Shown here in pieces: positions 21,919-34,000 of a stretch of 64,000 bases of DNA. The translations under genes were made by a program, and so were the position numbers. This DNA is from Macrolepiota albuminosa (lineage: Eukaryota; Basidiomycota; Agaricomycetes; Agaricales; Agaricaceae). Below the pieces are notes generated by a model, which saw nothing but the letters and a program-made list of their open reading frames with translations, did not search any database and was not told where the DNA came from. Position 1 is the first letter of the stretch. Every line of letters begins with the position of its first letter. The stretch is taken from contig JAMWFC010000046.1 in the NCBI GenBank assembly GCA_027475525.1, positions 3,162,001-3,226,000 of the forward strand, written 5' to 3'.

Positions 21919-24390
21919 CTACGGTAGTGCGTTGCTAAAGCGTGAAGAAATCCCAGTACGAGCCCTAGGACGACTCATGACACCCAGGTTCTTCGTATCC
22001 TGTGCTTTGCCAACTAGAAGATTTTGAGTGTGTTCGGCCTCGGGACGTTGGCCACGACCACACCGTTCGCAAAAGGCATATTGGCTCTCTGCCTTACGCA
22101 GGTAATCAACCTCGGCCTTGAGATCCCGAACCTGTTTCTCAAGCTCCCATATTTGTTGTTGCCACGCAAGCTTTGCATTAGATATCTGTTTATGCAGTGC
22201 ACTGATGACAGAATCCTCAGAGATGTGGCCCGTGAATACCGCCGGATCAGGAAGGCTAGCCGAACCGGGTGTTACAGGGGAGGAGAAGACTTTAGTCGAA
22301 GAAACAGGAGTGCCCACGTCCGTCTCTATTGACAACCTACAGTCAGGAGGATGAACGATGTGATCCCCAAATTTAGTACTAAAGGCAGTCGAAACCGGCC
22401 GCAGTTTTAATGCAGGAAAACCAGAAACATTCGGGGGGGCGCTTTGCGGCAAGGAATCATTTAACCAAGGGGTTGGAGGGACGTTCGAGGATGGTGCTGT
22501 ACGTGTCTGCAAATTCTCGTCATTGGCGGGGAACAGAGTATGCTGTGGCTGTGTATCGATCGACAGGGATGGGATAGGTCGTTTTGTGTTTAAAAATGAC
22601 GTTGGAGAAGCTGGGCCATCCACAGATAGTGGCATTCGTTCTGGTAGAGGAGATGCTTCCAGAGATGGAGAAGGATCTGGTATAAAGTTACGGGATGTCG
22701 TTCCTTTGGCATTCGTTCTGGTAGAGGAGATGCTTCCAGAGATGGAGAAGGATCTGGTATAAAGTTACGGGATGTCGTTCCTTGGGTATTTTCTGAGTTG
22801 TGTCGAGGACTGCACAAATATTCGACAATGGTGGAACTGGAGGGGGCATTTTCTCCTCTCTATCTTGCCCACGACCACTATTGAAGAGTCTCATGAACCC
22901 GCTCTTCCTATGCTTTAACGCCTTTCCGTGTCCCGCGTTCGCTTCAAGCTTTGGCTGTTCTCCACCGACCGTACTTTGGAGGGCAACTCTGGCTTTGGCA
23001 CCGGCACTTGCAGATCGGGATCGTGCTCTCTGAATGTGAGGAAAACCGCCTTCTATGTCATAGCGTCTACTATCCGATTTATCAGACTCTGTGTGCGACA
23101 CGAGTGACCAAGGGTCCGAGCTCGACGGTGGAGAAAGAGGAACAGTTGACTGGGATGTAGCACTCCGCTTTCGTGCACGAGCTTCTTCAAGTGATATAAG
23201 TGAGAACCCTGGGTCAATTACTCGCTCTACCCATCCAGAAACCGCTTTCGTGCACGAGCTTCTTCAAGTGATATAAGTGAGAACCCTGGGTCAATTACTC
23301 GCTCTACCCATCCAGAAATATTTTCCGCAACAGGCTGAGACTCTTCATTGGACGCCAATTTTGAATCAAGGTGAAGGTATTGACAACTGATATAGGTGAC
23401 GATATTTCCCTGCCTTGAATAGCGGAGGGGCGATTTCGAGTATCAGCTGATAAAAAATGACCGGCAGAGGCAACTGTGGATTTGGCCTCGGACTTCAACG
23501 TGTTGTGAGCTATGGAATTCGTTACAGTTCCATCGGATTCGCTACGAGATATCCTTTGTTGAGGTGACTCTTCGAGCACTTGAAAACCGAGGTCCGGGTT
23601 GGCGTAAGGATGAATATTATCCGCAGCGTATCCGTCATGATAAGACGTAAAGGGCACCTGGGTATCACGTTGGGATGAGTTGGTCAAATGAATGTTATTG
23701 GAGTGAGTGACAAGGGTGGGGGAAGGGGAAAGAGTAGAATTGTTTAAAGAGTCGGGCCGTACATGATTGAAGGAGCCCTTGGGACGGACAGCAGCCGCTG
23801 ATACTCCCAATGACGACGTTGAAAGGCTTTCTTGAGCCAAGGCACTGTGCGGGTATTATCAGCGGATATATTAAATACCGGCGAGCTACACGTACTACAA
23901 GGCACCTCTAGGGTATGATATTTGAGAGAATGTCGTTTCAAAGGATTGTTTGGATTTCGCCTGAGAACGAGTTGACTCTCCACTGGGCCTATGGGAATCG
24001 CTTGTTCTTGGGCTGCTAGACCAACAAAATGCCTTCTTGGGCGAGGTGAGGAGACTGGAGCTATAATTATCGTCGAATGTGGTGTCATCTGTTTCCCATG
24101 GAGCGCGGGAGTGAAAGCGCAAGTTTGGGCCAAGGTAGCTCAATCTATGGGAAGTATCGTCGTGAGATATGTCGTTATTCTCTGGATGCGGCTGCTCGTC
24201 GTCGTAAACGTCAGATGCGACAGACAGACGAGGGTCGTCGAGGTCTAGCATACTGACGGAGGGATCATTCAAGCGTTCGTGGTTAGAGCGGGTACTCGTG
24301 AAAGTGGTCGGGGACTGAAGTTGGTGACCAAATTCTTTTTGGGAGAAATGGTGTGATCGCCAACAAGACACGGGGTTGAGCGCTCAGCAT
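21919..24390 (-). CDS. Unknown Ser-rich protein with C-terminal coiled coil
   Basis: I do not recognise a family. The likely start is the ATG complement at 24388-24390, with a short intron leading into LQSPTTFTSTRSNHERLND; the start is uncertain. The protein is long, Ser/Pro/Asp-rich and disordered-looking, with one amphipathic block WVERVIDPGFSLISLEEARA near 23300. At the C-terminus (22000-22220) there is a short coiled coil (LHKQISNAKLAWQQQIWELEKQ, given in part) followed by a cysteine motif CERCGRG and a conserved-looking RPRARTGISSRF tail. Two 77-bp duplications lie in it; at 22630-22783 an extra base is needed after collapse. The coiled coil plus CxxC could mediate dimerisation or metal binding; this is inference only. 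Confidence 0.65.
22630..22783. repeat. 77-bp exact tandem duplication (site 7)
   Basis: 22630-22706 and 22707-22783 are identical, in the unknown Ser-rich gene. Collapse plus one base right of 22783 joins the TTQKIP frame to the GTTSRNFIPDPSPSLE frame. Confidence 0.98.
23165..23318. repeat. 77-bp exact tandem duplication (site 8)
   Basis: 23165-23241 and 23242-23318 are identical, in the same Ser-rich gene. Collapse alone restores a continuous frame (QPVAENISGWVERVIDPGF). Confidence 0.98.
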
Positions 24391-24676
24391 GCAACGCCCA
24401 ACACACTGGCCGAGGTCAACGGGCAGAACAGACAAGAGCCAGGGCTGCTGTCAAACATTCAATTCTGATTTCTGCATTCCAAAATACATATGTTATTTCT
24501 GGCACTACTGACTAGTCTTGGTTCCATCACCCCAAGTCTGATCAACACCGTCGACAACGGCAACACCTGCGACGACGACGGTCCCAACGAAACCACGCCC
24601 TGACGACGTCGCGAAAAGTCCGTCCTCATCTACGAAACCACATCTTGCTGCATCACGTGAGCAGATTTTGTTCTTC
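24391..24676. other. Divergent intergenic region
   Basis: About 290 bases between the unknown gene (minus) and CGR1 (plus). Presumed shared promoter region. A repetitive cgacgacg-rich stretch at 24548-24610 may belong to the CGR1 5' UTR or an unrecognised upstream exon. Confidence 0.4.
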
Positions 24677-25184
24677 ATGGACGCCCCAGTCGTCTCCCTT
24701 GCTTCCTCGTCAAATGGGCGTGTCTCCGGAAAATCTTGGAAGACCCAAAAATGTGCGACCGTGTATGTACCGCATTGCCTTTTGTCGAATATACCTTGAC
24801 ACCTCTACGCTGCAGGCGGTCGCGACTGCCTGAAGGCGTAAAGACAAAACGCTGGGACGACCGGATGCAAAGGACCCAACGAGCTCTTGCCACTAAGAAG
24901 CTACAGGCAGAACTCAAGGAAGAAAAGCAAGCCGAGATCCAGAGGTAGTTTTATCCCGTTTCTTTTTCTTGCTCTCTATGTTCTGACGTTTTGAAGGCGT
25001 CGGCAGATTACTCAGGAGCGCAAGAAGGCAGCCGAAGAACGGCAAAGACTAGAAGAAGACAAGGCCAAGGTCGGCTTTTCCATTATTGATTAGCTTCATT
25101 ACTCAAACGATCCCTCAGATGGGTGCAAGGAAGGCCGCTCGACTACGTCGCAAAGCCGGACGAACGAAAAAGATCAACGGTTGA
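24677..25184 (+). CDS. CGR1: rRNA-processing protein CGR1
   Basis: Cgr1 (Coiled-coil growth-regulated, CCDC86 in animals) is a small basic nucleolar protein needed for 60S subunit maturation. Exon 1 contains the signature GRVSGKSWKTQK. A GTATGT donor after the T-V codons joins to RSRLPEGVKTKRWDDRM, then the charged helix KKLQAELKEEKQAEIQR. Two more short introns lead to ARLRRKAGRTKKING and the stop at 25182-25184. Order and spacing fit the family, about 110-130 residues. An additional upstream in-frame N-terminus is possible. The 3' end lies about 100 bases from the convergent 3' end of VPS18. Confidence 0.9.
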
Positions 25185-25285
25185 CCTGTCCTGCCTCACT
25201 CCTTATGTCTGTCCTATTAAGTACATCGCATTGTATCAATATAGATGTTGTCCAATCGATGGTAAGAAGTGGAGTGAGATATGTG

Positions 25286-28200
25286 CTACAATGCCCATGT
25301 TGTATCGTCAACCTCTCCGTCTCTGATGAATGGTACATCCAACGCCGCAACTACACTCTCGCACAATGGACAGCTACTTGCAAGAACATCCTCAAGCTCT
25401 GCCCGCAGCTTTTCCGACTTTTCACTCGACTCCTCCCCATTTATGGGTCGTTGATTACCACTCATTCCTGGCATCCAAGCTGGCGTAGTAATAAGTGCCG
25501 CCAATGCATCGGGGACAATGAGTTCGCGCAAGCGGTCACCAGCTGTGAGAACACCTCGCCCGAGAAAATTCGCTGCCTTGGCGCCGTTCTGCAGAGAACT
25601 AGGGATTGTACCAAAATTGGCAGATAAAAGTGTGCGCGCTTGATTGGAAGGGTTGACTTGACTAAGGGGGACAAGTGGTTGACTGTTCAGAGCCGCTTTG
25701 TTCGCGGTCAGTTTACTTTGAAGCGTGATAATCTTCCGTAAAGTAGGGGCGGGTAAGTACTCTTTAACCTGAGATAATTGAGTTCAAATATTTGGGACTA
25801 ATGGGAAACCGTACCAACGTAACAAGACAGTCGGCATGAAAAGAGTGTCGGCAGGGGAAGACATAAAATTGCCTACTTAGAAGCAGTTGAGAGCAGACAG
25901 AACACTGTTCGCCAGCATCAATGGTCAAGAAGCGGTTTTTCAAAGCGACAACGTCTTGTTTAATGGATTCGGCGGTTTGGGTAGCCTCATTCATCTCGTT
26001 CTTCAATGTCTCAATGTGATTCGAGTAACCCTCCAAGGCATGAGCAATCTCTTCTTTGAAGTCGTCAATAACAACAAAGTCAGGGAAAAATGGCAGAATA
26101 TCTTCAATTTTGAGCAAATCAGTATTTTCAAGGAAGCGCATTGCCCTAAGAATTGTTTGTCGCAGAAATCAAACGATGCATAGATATCCTGACAACGTAC
26201 GTTTTAATATCCTTCTTGTCTTGCACGACATAACGGGCAATTTTAAGCCATAGTTTCTTACGCAAAGCCTTGTCTTCCTCTGGCATGTCAGCATTCATTT
26301 TGGCCAGCTCAAGGTCTCCCTTCTCCAGGGCCATGTCAACAGAATTCTCCCATAGTCCCATTTTAGAATAGATATGCACGCAGGGTTGCGTCCGGCCATT
26401 GTTCTTGCAGAGCCGCAGAGCATAGTCAAGATCATAATAAGGTTTTCCAGTGACTGGATCGCAGGGAGCTGTTTGTAGGAATCGAAGAAGAGGACCATCG
26501 TCGACTCTGGTGTCAGATACGGAAGGCGATGGAGAAACGTGGAAGGTGATGAGAAGGTTGTGCACTGTTGGAGAGGTGTTGTGCTGCTCAAAAACTAGAT
26601 GATTAAGGTATCGACGTGGAAGGTGATGAGAAGGTTGTGCACTGTTGGAGAGGTGTTGTGCTGCTCAAAAACTAGATGATTAAGGTATCGATTGCTTGAT
26701 TCGGGGTTAAGGGATCGCGCGGAGCTTTTTGGAGCTGGAGAATTGAAGGGATGAGACGTGAAGGATCGAGAGATGGTTGCCTAAGCCAAGAGTCAACAGT
26801 TTCCTTTGGAGCTCTTCGCATGAGAACGGAGCCAAAGCGATAGTACAGCTCGAGGTCAGGCTGGAAGTATATTAGTGAGTCTTCAGATACAGACTAGGAT
26901 GTCACACCTGGCGGTTGATGACTTCGATTGCCTTGAGCCAGTTTTCTTCAAGGATCCAATGTTCGATAACACGCTGATAGTCACCGATAGCATTTGCATA
27001 ATAAAGATACATATCCGTTCTTCCGTGACTCTGAATGAGCCCATAAGTTGTGTTCCGGTCTAGATTGTGCTGTGAAGTTGTGCATAGATCAAGAGGCATA
27101 AATATATGGATGCCGCAACGTACCTTATACGTATCAAAGAATTGTCGAAGATCGTCCTCAACGATGGTTTGTTCAGTTCGAAGATTGTCGACATCATCAG
27201 AAACGGATTCCGAGGCAACAATATCATCCAGTTCATTACATTTACTCAGGTAAAATTCCACCAGCCAAGTAGCCAGCATCATTCTTTGTGTCAAATCCTA
27301 TATGAAAGTTTCAAGGAGAGAGAGAAATGATATGATTTTTAGACATACCCCTTTGTGTGTTCGTTCGAGCCTCGAAATGAGATATAACCTCAAGGCATCG
27401 CGTTCGCCAGCATCAAGGAATTTAAGACTGACTTCTTCAAATGTGACGGAACATTGAGCGTAACATTGTGCGGCCTGAAAATAGCGGCCATCAGAAAAGT
27501 ATGCATCTGCTTGAGCAGAAAGCACGTGGTCTCGTTGTACAGCGGTCTAAGGAAAATGTTAATGTTGTAGGACAGGCGGCGTCATCCAATACCTTTGCAA
27601 AATTCAGCGCTATTTCAAACTCCTGTTTTTTGAGATATATCTTCCAAACATCGCGATCTTCGTTACCAATGACCAGTTCAAACAAGGACTGATCCGTATA
27701 TATCCAGTACGTTCCTCGCACAGGATCAGAAGTAACGCCTAGAACTTGTTCTCCGGACTTCTACAATGTCGGGTGCATGACAAAGGAGGCATTTGTCAAT
27801 GGAAACGTTCAGACTCACCAGTGGAAGAGACTCCTCGTACTTGACCTGGTCGTCAAGGCAGCAAATACCTGTTATTTTATCCTGATATAGAAGTATGTAA
27901 TGAAATTCTGTCAGAGCGATAGACCGAGGAATATCTGGATCAGTCTTGGGCACGAGAGATGGATACGGCAGTAATTCTGCGGCGTCAATGTAATCCTCTG
28001 ACTTGGATTCAAAATTGAGGATACCATGGTATATACCAGGTCCTGGCAAATAAAGCCCGATTTACAATGGAACAAAGCAGATGGTGTACAAAGCAAACCT
28101 GTCATCCACGCCATAACTTTTGGCAGAGATACGACTTGGTCAGGATTAGGGGTATAGATGGTGTACAAAGCAAACCTGTCATCCACGCCATAACTTTTGG

Positions 28201-29343
28201 CAGAGATACGACTTGGTCAGGATTAGGGGTATAAAAACGAAGTTCCGATTGTTGAAGATTTCCAGGGAGTTCAAGATCTCTGTGACAGATAAGAGTTATC
28301 CGCCGTACTGTTGGCAATACGCACTCGGTACAGTCTCTCTATAAGTAGAGAAGAGGCCAGAGAAAACACGGCCACCATCATCAGATCTTTGTCAGGAGTG
28401 CCAACAAACTGGTAAATGCGTGAGGCTGTGGTAGCAATAACCAGTGCCTTTTTCGGGTCTGCTGGAGGAAAAAAGTCGAAATTAATACCGGTGATTGGGT
28501 GACGTTCTGGTAGCGAAAAAACGGTCTGGAGATATCGTTCATAAGATTTGAAGAAATCTTCTTCAGCATCTAATACGGCCTCGTAAATTGTGCCGTTTCT
28601 ACCTCCTATCAGTATTTCCCGCGTAGATGTCGAATGCGACGCAGATAATAAGGCGGGCCTATTCCATGCAATGCTCTCGATAACCATTTTAAACCCTTTT
28701 AATCGTCTAGGTTCCTTCCAGCCACGGTAAAGATACCAATTCTCTCCTTGAACTCGATAACCATTTTAAACCCTTTTAATCGTCTAGGTTCCTTCCAGCC
28801 ACGGTAAAGATACCAATTCTCTCCTTGAACTGAAGTGATCACGATGTGTCGTCCAGATGGATCCATGAACACTTTGTACAGCGTCATCTCCGTTGGTTTT
28901 CGTGGGATCCTAACCTTGATGACCTGGTCCGCATGCGAAAGCTCTATGAGAACGAGCAAATTGGAAGAGAAGCCCATGGCCAGTACGTCTGAAGAAACAA
29001 CGCATGTGACAAGAGGAGCGGGAAAGTCATATTGAACGCGTCCGATGTCGAATATTGGTGCATGGGGGGTACCTGAATCAAGTTTACCTATCTGTAAGAG
29101 TAGGATTTAATTATCAGGCGATCCTCAAATCACAATTCTTGCGTACCGAGTACGCCTCTTGAAGTCCCAGCTGAGGATCACCAGGTTCATCTACCGAAGG
29201 CTCAAAGCCTTCGTATTGCAGCTGAGGTACCCCAGGGGTACGAACAGGGAACGTTGAAGTACTTGAGTGCTCAACATCTATGATTCATTGTATATAGACC
29301 AAAAGGTGAACCACCAATTATACAACTCACAGTCATCGAACAT
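25286..29343 (-). CDS. VPS18: Vacuolar sorting protein Vps18 (Pep3)
   Basis: Vps18 is a core subunit of the CORVET and HOPS tethering complexes for endosome and vacuole fusion. The gene starts at 29343 (MFDDYVEHSST after a first intron). The Pep3/Vps18 beta-propeller domain follows, with blocks MGFSSNLLVLIELSH, GWKEPRRLKGFKMVIE, EILIGGRNGTIYEA and WIYTDQSLFELV. Then come clathrin-heavy-chain-type helical repeats (YAQCSVTFEEVSLKFL; DKALRKKLWLKIARYV; LEDILPFFPDF-like). The C-terminus has a RING-H2-type finger with CSVCSQLLLSRQFYVFPC, CRHSFHADCL and, later, SSCPLCE. Many introns. Three 77-bp duplications lie within it. The stop is at 25286. Confidence 0.93.
26537..26691. repeat. 77-bp period exact tandem duplication (site 9)
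   Basis: 26537-26614 matches 26614-26691 exactly at an offset of 77, in VPS18. Collapse gives a continuous frame (SSNRYLNHLVFEQHNTSP). Confidence 0.98.
28079..28233. repeat. 77-bp period exact tandem duplication (site 10)
   Basis: 28079-28156 matches 28156-28233 exactly at an offset of 77, in VPS18. It spans an exon (YTPNPDQVVSLPKVMAWMT) and part of the next intron, so it duplicates a splice donor. Confidence 0.98.
28676..28831. repeat. 77-bp period exact tandem duplication (site 11)
   Basis: 28676-28754 matches 28753-28831 exactly at an offset of 77, in VPS18. Collapse restores RLKGFKMVIE followed by SIAWNRPALL. Confidence 0.98.
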
Positions 29344-29603
29344 CTCGACTTCTGAACCCCACAAGCCACGTGTCAAGTAGAGGTCAATTTACTATCAGCT
29401 GCTAAATATATGGTCTGAAGAGAAACCTGGTCCAGGTGGTATTCAAGTTCTCTCGCACGTGATCCTTATGGCATGAGTTACTGAGTGGACGAATGACTTC
29501 ATTGACCCCGAGCAACTCTCAAATGGCATTGGATTCTGATCTAATTATATGAAACCTTCAAATTGGACAATCAATTACGTTTAACTTTGTGTCTATACAA
29601 TCA

Positions 29604-30902
29604 TGTCGCGTCCCATGCCCCGTCTCTTTCTTATCCGTCATGGTACTATTAGGCTATATCCTAAGATATGACTTACGATCATCTATCAGGAGAAACCGAG
29701 TGGTCACTCACAGGGTCAGTATCTTAAGTTCAGCCAGCTGTATTTTGTTGAATTAACATTGATTAGACGACACGTACGTCTCATCTACAAAGAATCCAAG
29801 ATGCACTCGCACAAATCACCAACAGACAGGACGCACGGATTAGACGACACGTACGTCTCATCTACAAAGAATCCAAGATGCACTCGCACAAATCACCAAC
29901 AGACAGGACGCACGGATATCCCACTGACCGCCAAAGGAGAACTCCTTGAAGGTTTCCCTCAAGCTAATGGTATTACTATCTAGTGGTCATTGATCCCAAA
30001 AATCTTTGCACTGTCTTTGTTTCGCCCCGCCAACGCGCACACCGGACCTTCCATCTCTTGTTTAGTCACTTGCCAGAAACCCCACGTCACATTCTGACCG
30101 AAGAGGTTCGAGAATGGGACTATGGTAATTCTTTTCTCTTAGTATGTCAAGGCTCATATTTATCACGTCGAATTAGGCAAATATGAGGGACTTTTGTCTT
30201 CTGAGATTAAGCAGATGAACCCTAGTTGGACCATCTGGGTGGATGGGTAGATTTGCTCACTCAGTGTTCGGCTTTGAGCTGAATTTTTTAGATGCCCGGG
30301 TGGGGAATCCGTTGCAGAAATGGAGAAACGAGTTGATACTGTGATCGCCAAAGTGAGAGGGTCAAGTTCTACCCGGGTGGGGAATCCGTTGCAGAAATGG
30401 AGAAACGAGTTGATACTGTGATCGCCAAAGTGAGAGGGTCAAGTTCTATCAAATCTTTCGTAACCCATACACCTCGTCTAGGTTCGAGAATATCATCGAC
30501 AATATAAAGAGGATGGTCTCAACACAAGGGATGTTATGATCGTTGCGCACGGACACTTCAATCGCGTCCTCATCTCGCGATGGATCAATTTCCCTCTCGC
30601 TCTTGGTAAATGATGATCGTTGCGCACGGACACTTCAATCGCGTCCTCATCTCGCGATGGATCAATTTCCCTCTCGCTCTTGGTAAATGCGTGATTGTTT
30701 CTTTCACTGCTTCACTGCTTCACACCCACAAACTTTTCAGGAACCCATTTCAACGTGGAACCTGGATCTGTATGTTTTTTTTTACAATGGCATTCCATCG
30801 TGGTTGACCCTAAAAATCCTAGGTGACAGTCCTCAGTTACAATCACGGTTCCTTAAAGAACCTGCACTTAACGCGTTGAACTTGTATGCTACTGTGCTGT
30901 AA
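29604..30902 (+). CDS. SHB17-like histidine phosphatase (sedoheptulose bisphosphatase family)
   Basis: A phosphoglycerate-mutase-superfamily phosphatase closest by eye to yeast Shb17, which hydrolyses sedoheptulose-1,7-bisphosphate to drive riboneogenesis. Exons give PRLFLIRH then GETEWSLTG (catalytic RHG split by an intron), RHTGRTDIPLTAKGELL, VFVSPRQRAHRTFHLL, EEVREWDYG, KYEGLLSSEI, WTIWVDGCPGGES and VMIVAHGHFNRVL (second catalytic His). The last exon reads VLSYNHGSLK, then the frame must shift by one base near 30857 to read EPALNALNLYATVL, matching the Shb17 end. Three 77-bp duplications lie in the gene. As assembled the frame is broken. In the repaired model a 7-nt exon (acgacac) codes for R-H. 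Confidence 0.8.
29761..29917. repeat. 77-bp period exact tandem duplication (site 12)
   Basis: 29761-29840 matches 29838-29917 exactly at an offset of 77, in the SHB17-like gene. It duplicates an acceptor, a 7-nt exon and a GTACGT donor. Confidence 0.98.
30295..30448. repeat. 77-bp exact tandem duplication (site 13)
   Basis: 30295-30371 and 30372-30448 are identical, covering the CPGGESVAEMEKRVD exon of the SHB17-like gene and the start of the next intron. Confidence 0.98.
30536..30689. repeat. 77-bp exact tandem duplication (site 14)
   Basis: 30536-30612 and 30613-30689 are identical, covering the second catalytic His exon (MIVAHGHFNRV) and the following donor. Confidence 0.98.
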
Positions 30903-31028
30903 AATTAAATGCAATATGTAGAACGGTACTTCCATGATCGCGACGCGCGCCGCGTCTGTTGTTGTCTTGTTGTGATTGGCTCAATCAATTCGCTCGCACA
31001 CTCGTGTCAACTTTCACTTCCTTCAAAT

Positions 31029-34000
31029 ATGTCTGAAACGCTGATCGCCGTACCGGTGCAAGACGATCTTGCAGAGTCGGAGAATGTACAAGACTCTGCG
31101 GACTTGGCATGTAGCGTGGCCTCTCATGGTGACCATGAGGCTGTCAAGACGGACATCACTGAACCAGATATCGCCGATCTGGAAACTACCAACACGGTTG
31201 AGGAGCCTATATACAAAAATCCGCAAATTATCGCTCCAGCGGACGACTCCAAAGAAATTCCCATAGAGAGAATATCTTCGTCAATCAAAAGCATTGCGGC
31301 CAAGCCCGTCGGAGGTCCTCCAAGCCCTTTGGTGAAGAAGGTATTTTCAATATACTTTTTCATTGTGAAAGTATAATGAATTAGTGGAATTAAAGATCAT
31401 CAGTTCTGGAACTTTTGGTACTGGTGCTGTTAGCAAGATGCCGCCTGCGAAGTCCACAGCCGCCACTACGAAGTCCGCCAGACCTTCTGTTGCATCCGCT
31501 CTTACAAGATCCACCAGTTCCTCTGCAGCAGTTCCTGCCAAGGCGTCTGTGACCACCACCGCACGAGTCCCTGCTGCTCCCGCGGCTGCCCCGAGTCGAA
31601 GGTTATCAGTAACCACTGCGAAGCCCACCGCACAACCCATGTCGAAGCCGACATTGTCCGCTTCTTCAGCAAATGCTAAACCTACCCCAGGTTCTGTCAA
31701 CTCAAAGTCAACTACTGGTACTAAACCTGCAACTACTGCAGCCAGCACAAAACCTTCACGTTCATCAGTTGTTTCTCCAACCGATTCTGCGGCTTCGACG
31801 TCCATTCGTCCCAAGTCTGTGGTTTCGGATGGCGTCAAGCGTCCAGCGGGCGCTCCAACCTCCAGGCAAAGTCTGTCTGCGGGTATCAAACCTCCACTTG
31901 CGCTTAGTTCTTCTGGCAAACTTCCTCTTTCTCGATCGTCCACTTCAGCTACAGCCACCAAACCATCTCGCGTTACAACTGCCGTACCTTCCATACGTGA
32001 GGTCAAGGAAGACAATGGAGCCTTGAAAGATCTGCAAGCCCAAGTATGATTGACGTCTTCTTGATTTCTTTTTACTTATCTATTTACCTTAAGCTCAAAG
32101 AACTCACTGAATCCCTCCTAGTGAAGTCGGAGAGCGTGAACCAGTTGGAAAGTCGAATCAGCGAGCTGACGAGCGAATTGCAGACTGCTAAAGCCGATCT
32201 TGCATCTAAATCACTCTCAGCTGAACAGCTAGTTCAAGACAAGTCATATTTGGAGCAAGAGCTTTCAAAAACGAAAGATTCCCTTGCGAATCTTGACTCT
32301 GGGCGACAAGACAATGAATCTACTATTATCAGCCTGCAACAAGAGGTATGTCACAATGAAGTCGGCTCGAGGTTGTCCCTTCTCATGCTTCTATAGGTAG
32401 AAGCGGCGAAAAAAGCATCAATCACACAAGAGGAAACAATTGAAGGCCTGCGGACTCAGATGCAGGACCTGATGGCACAGGTCGAATCAACTCAGTTTGC
32501 CTTGGACAACTTGAAGGATACCACTTCGTCAAACGACGAGAAGGCTGTCCTTGAGCACGAGGCCTTCCTCAAAACTTCAGCAGAGCTTGCGACTGCTGTC
32601 GCCGATTTGGATGCTCTCAAGAAAGCTCATGCGGATGCGATACTCGAATTCGAAAGCAAGGTCAAGGATTCTGAAGCGAATTCGGCCTCCGTCGATGAGC
32701 TTAACAAACAGATTGCAGTGTTCAAGGCAGAAAAGGAGGAGAGTTCTGGGAAGATCTCGGAGCTTGAGATTGAGATTCTGGAGCTGAAGGAGAGCCAAGA
32801 GACAAGCGAAGAGGAGCGAGAGAAATTATCCGCTCAAGTGAAGACTTTAGAGTTTGAAGTTGACCAGGCCACGGCAGCTACTAAACAAGCCTACGAAACA
32901 TCAAAAGCAAAAGAGGCCGAGGTTACGATAGAGATCGCGAAACTCAAGGCAGCGCACGACGCCTCGCTCAAGGCCGAAATCGAGAAGCATGATCTTTTGA
33001 ATGCCTCCATTGAAGCTCTCAAAGCAGAGTTGGCCGCTGCTCAGGCTGCTCATGAACAAAGCAAAACCGACGCTTTGTTATCTATTGAGGAGCACAGTCG
33101 CAAGCTTGCAGAAGCCGAGGCGGAATACACGAAAAGGAACTCTGAATTCTCAGAAGAGGTAATGAGGAGCACAGTCGCAAGCTTGCAGAAGCCGAGGCGG
33201 AATACACGAAAAGGAACTCTGAATTCTCAGAAGAGGTAAACGAGTAACGAAGGAACTTGAGGTGGGGCTTATTTCTCAATCAGGATTTCACGATATTAAC
33301 AAACCTAGAACCAAGAGGATTACTATCATGCCAAGGTCACTGATATCAAAGAAGAGCATAACCAACTTTTGCAAGAAGCGTTTGAACGTGCGAAGGTATG
33401 TCTTATGCGACTTTGACTGATTCAATCTCATTGGAGGCAAAGGCTGAGGCTGGTGATATACATGCACAAGAACTGCAAGCACTTCGCGCCAGTTCTACTA
33501 GTTCGATTGAGCAGCTACAGGCAGCTAACAAATCAGCTCTCGAGGACATCAAAGCAGAGCATGCAAATCTGCTAGAATCAGAAGTTAGTCGCCTCGAGAA
33601 AATCATAAATCAGCTCTCGAGGACATCAAAGCAGAGCATGCAAATCTGCTAGAATCAGAAGTTAGTCGCCTCGAGAAAATCATCACAGCTCTCAAGCTCG
33701 ATCTCAAGGCCACTCAAGACGATCTTCTGAAGGCAAAGACGAGCCTTGAGCTCGCTCGTGCTGAGGTCGAAGACCTTACCCAACAGCGCGATGCCGCTCG
33801 CGCCTCTACTTCATCGCTCTCTAACTCTGCGGTGCAATCTGAAGAAATCATTCGACTCAGTAGAGAATTATCTATGGCTAAGGATGACTTGGCGACTGCG
33901 AATGAAATGCTCAACCTCACAAAGATCTCGCTCACTGAACTCTCCGACAGTCAAGCGAAAGATCTCGAGGATGCAGCAAAGGGACGCGCTGAGGAAGTAA

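Noticed and set aside
31347..32015. 222-residue minus-strand ORF opposite the coiled-coil gene
   Set aside because: Antisense shadow of the Ser/Ala/Pro/Lys-rich coding region; the low-complexity codons keep the other strand open. The plus frame is continuous with the coiled-coil exons.
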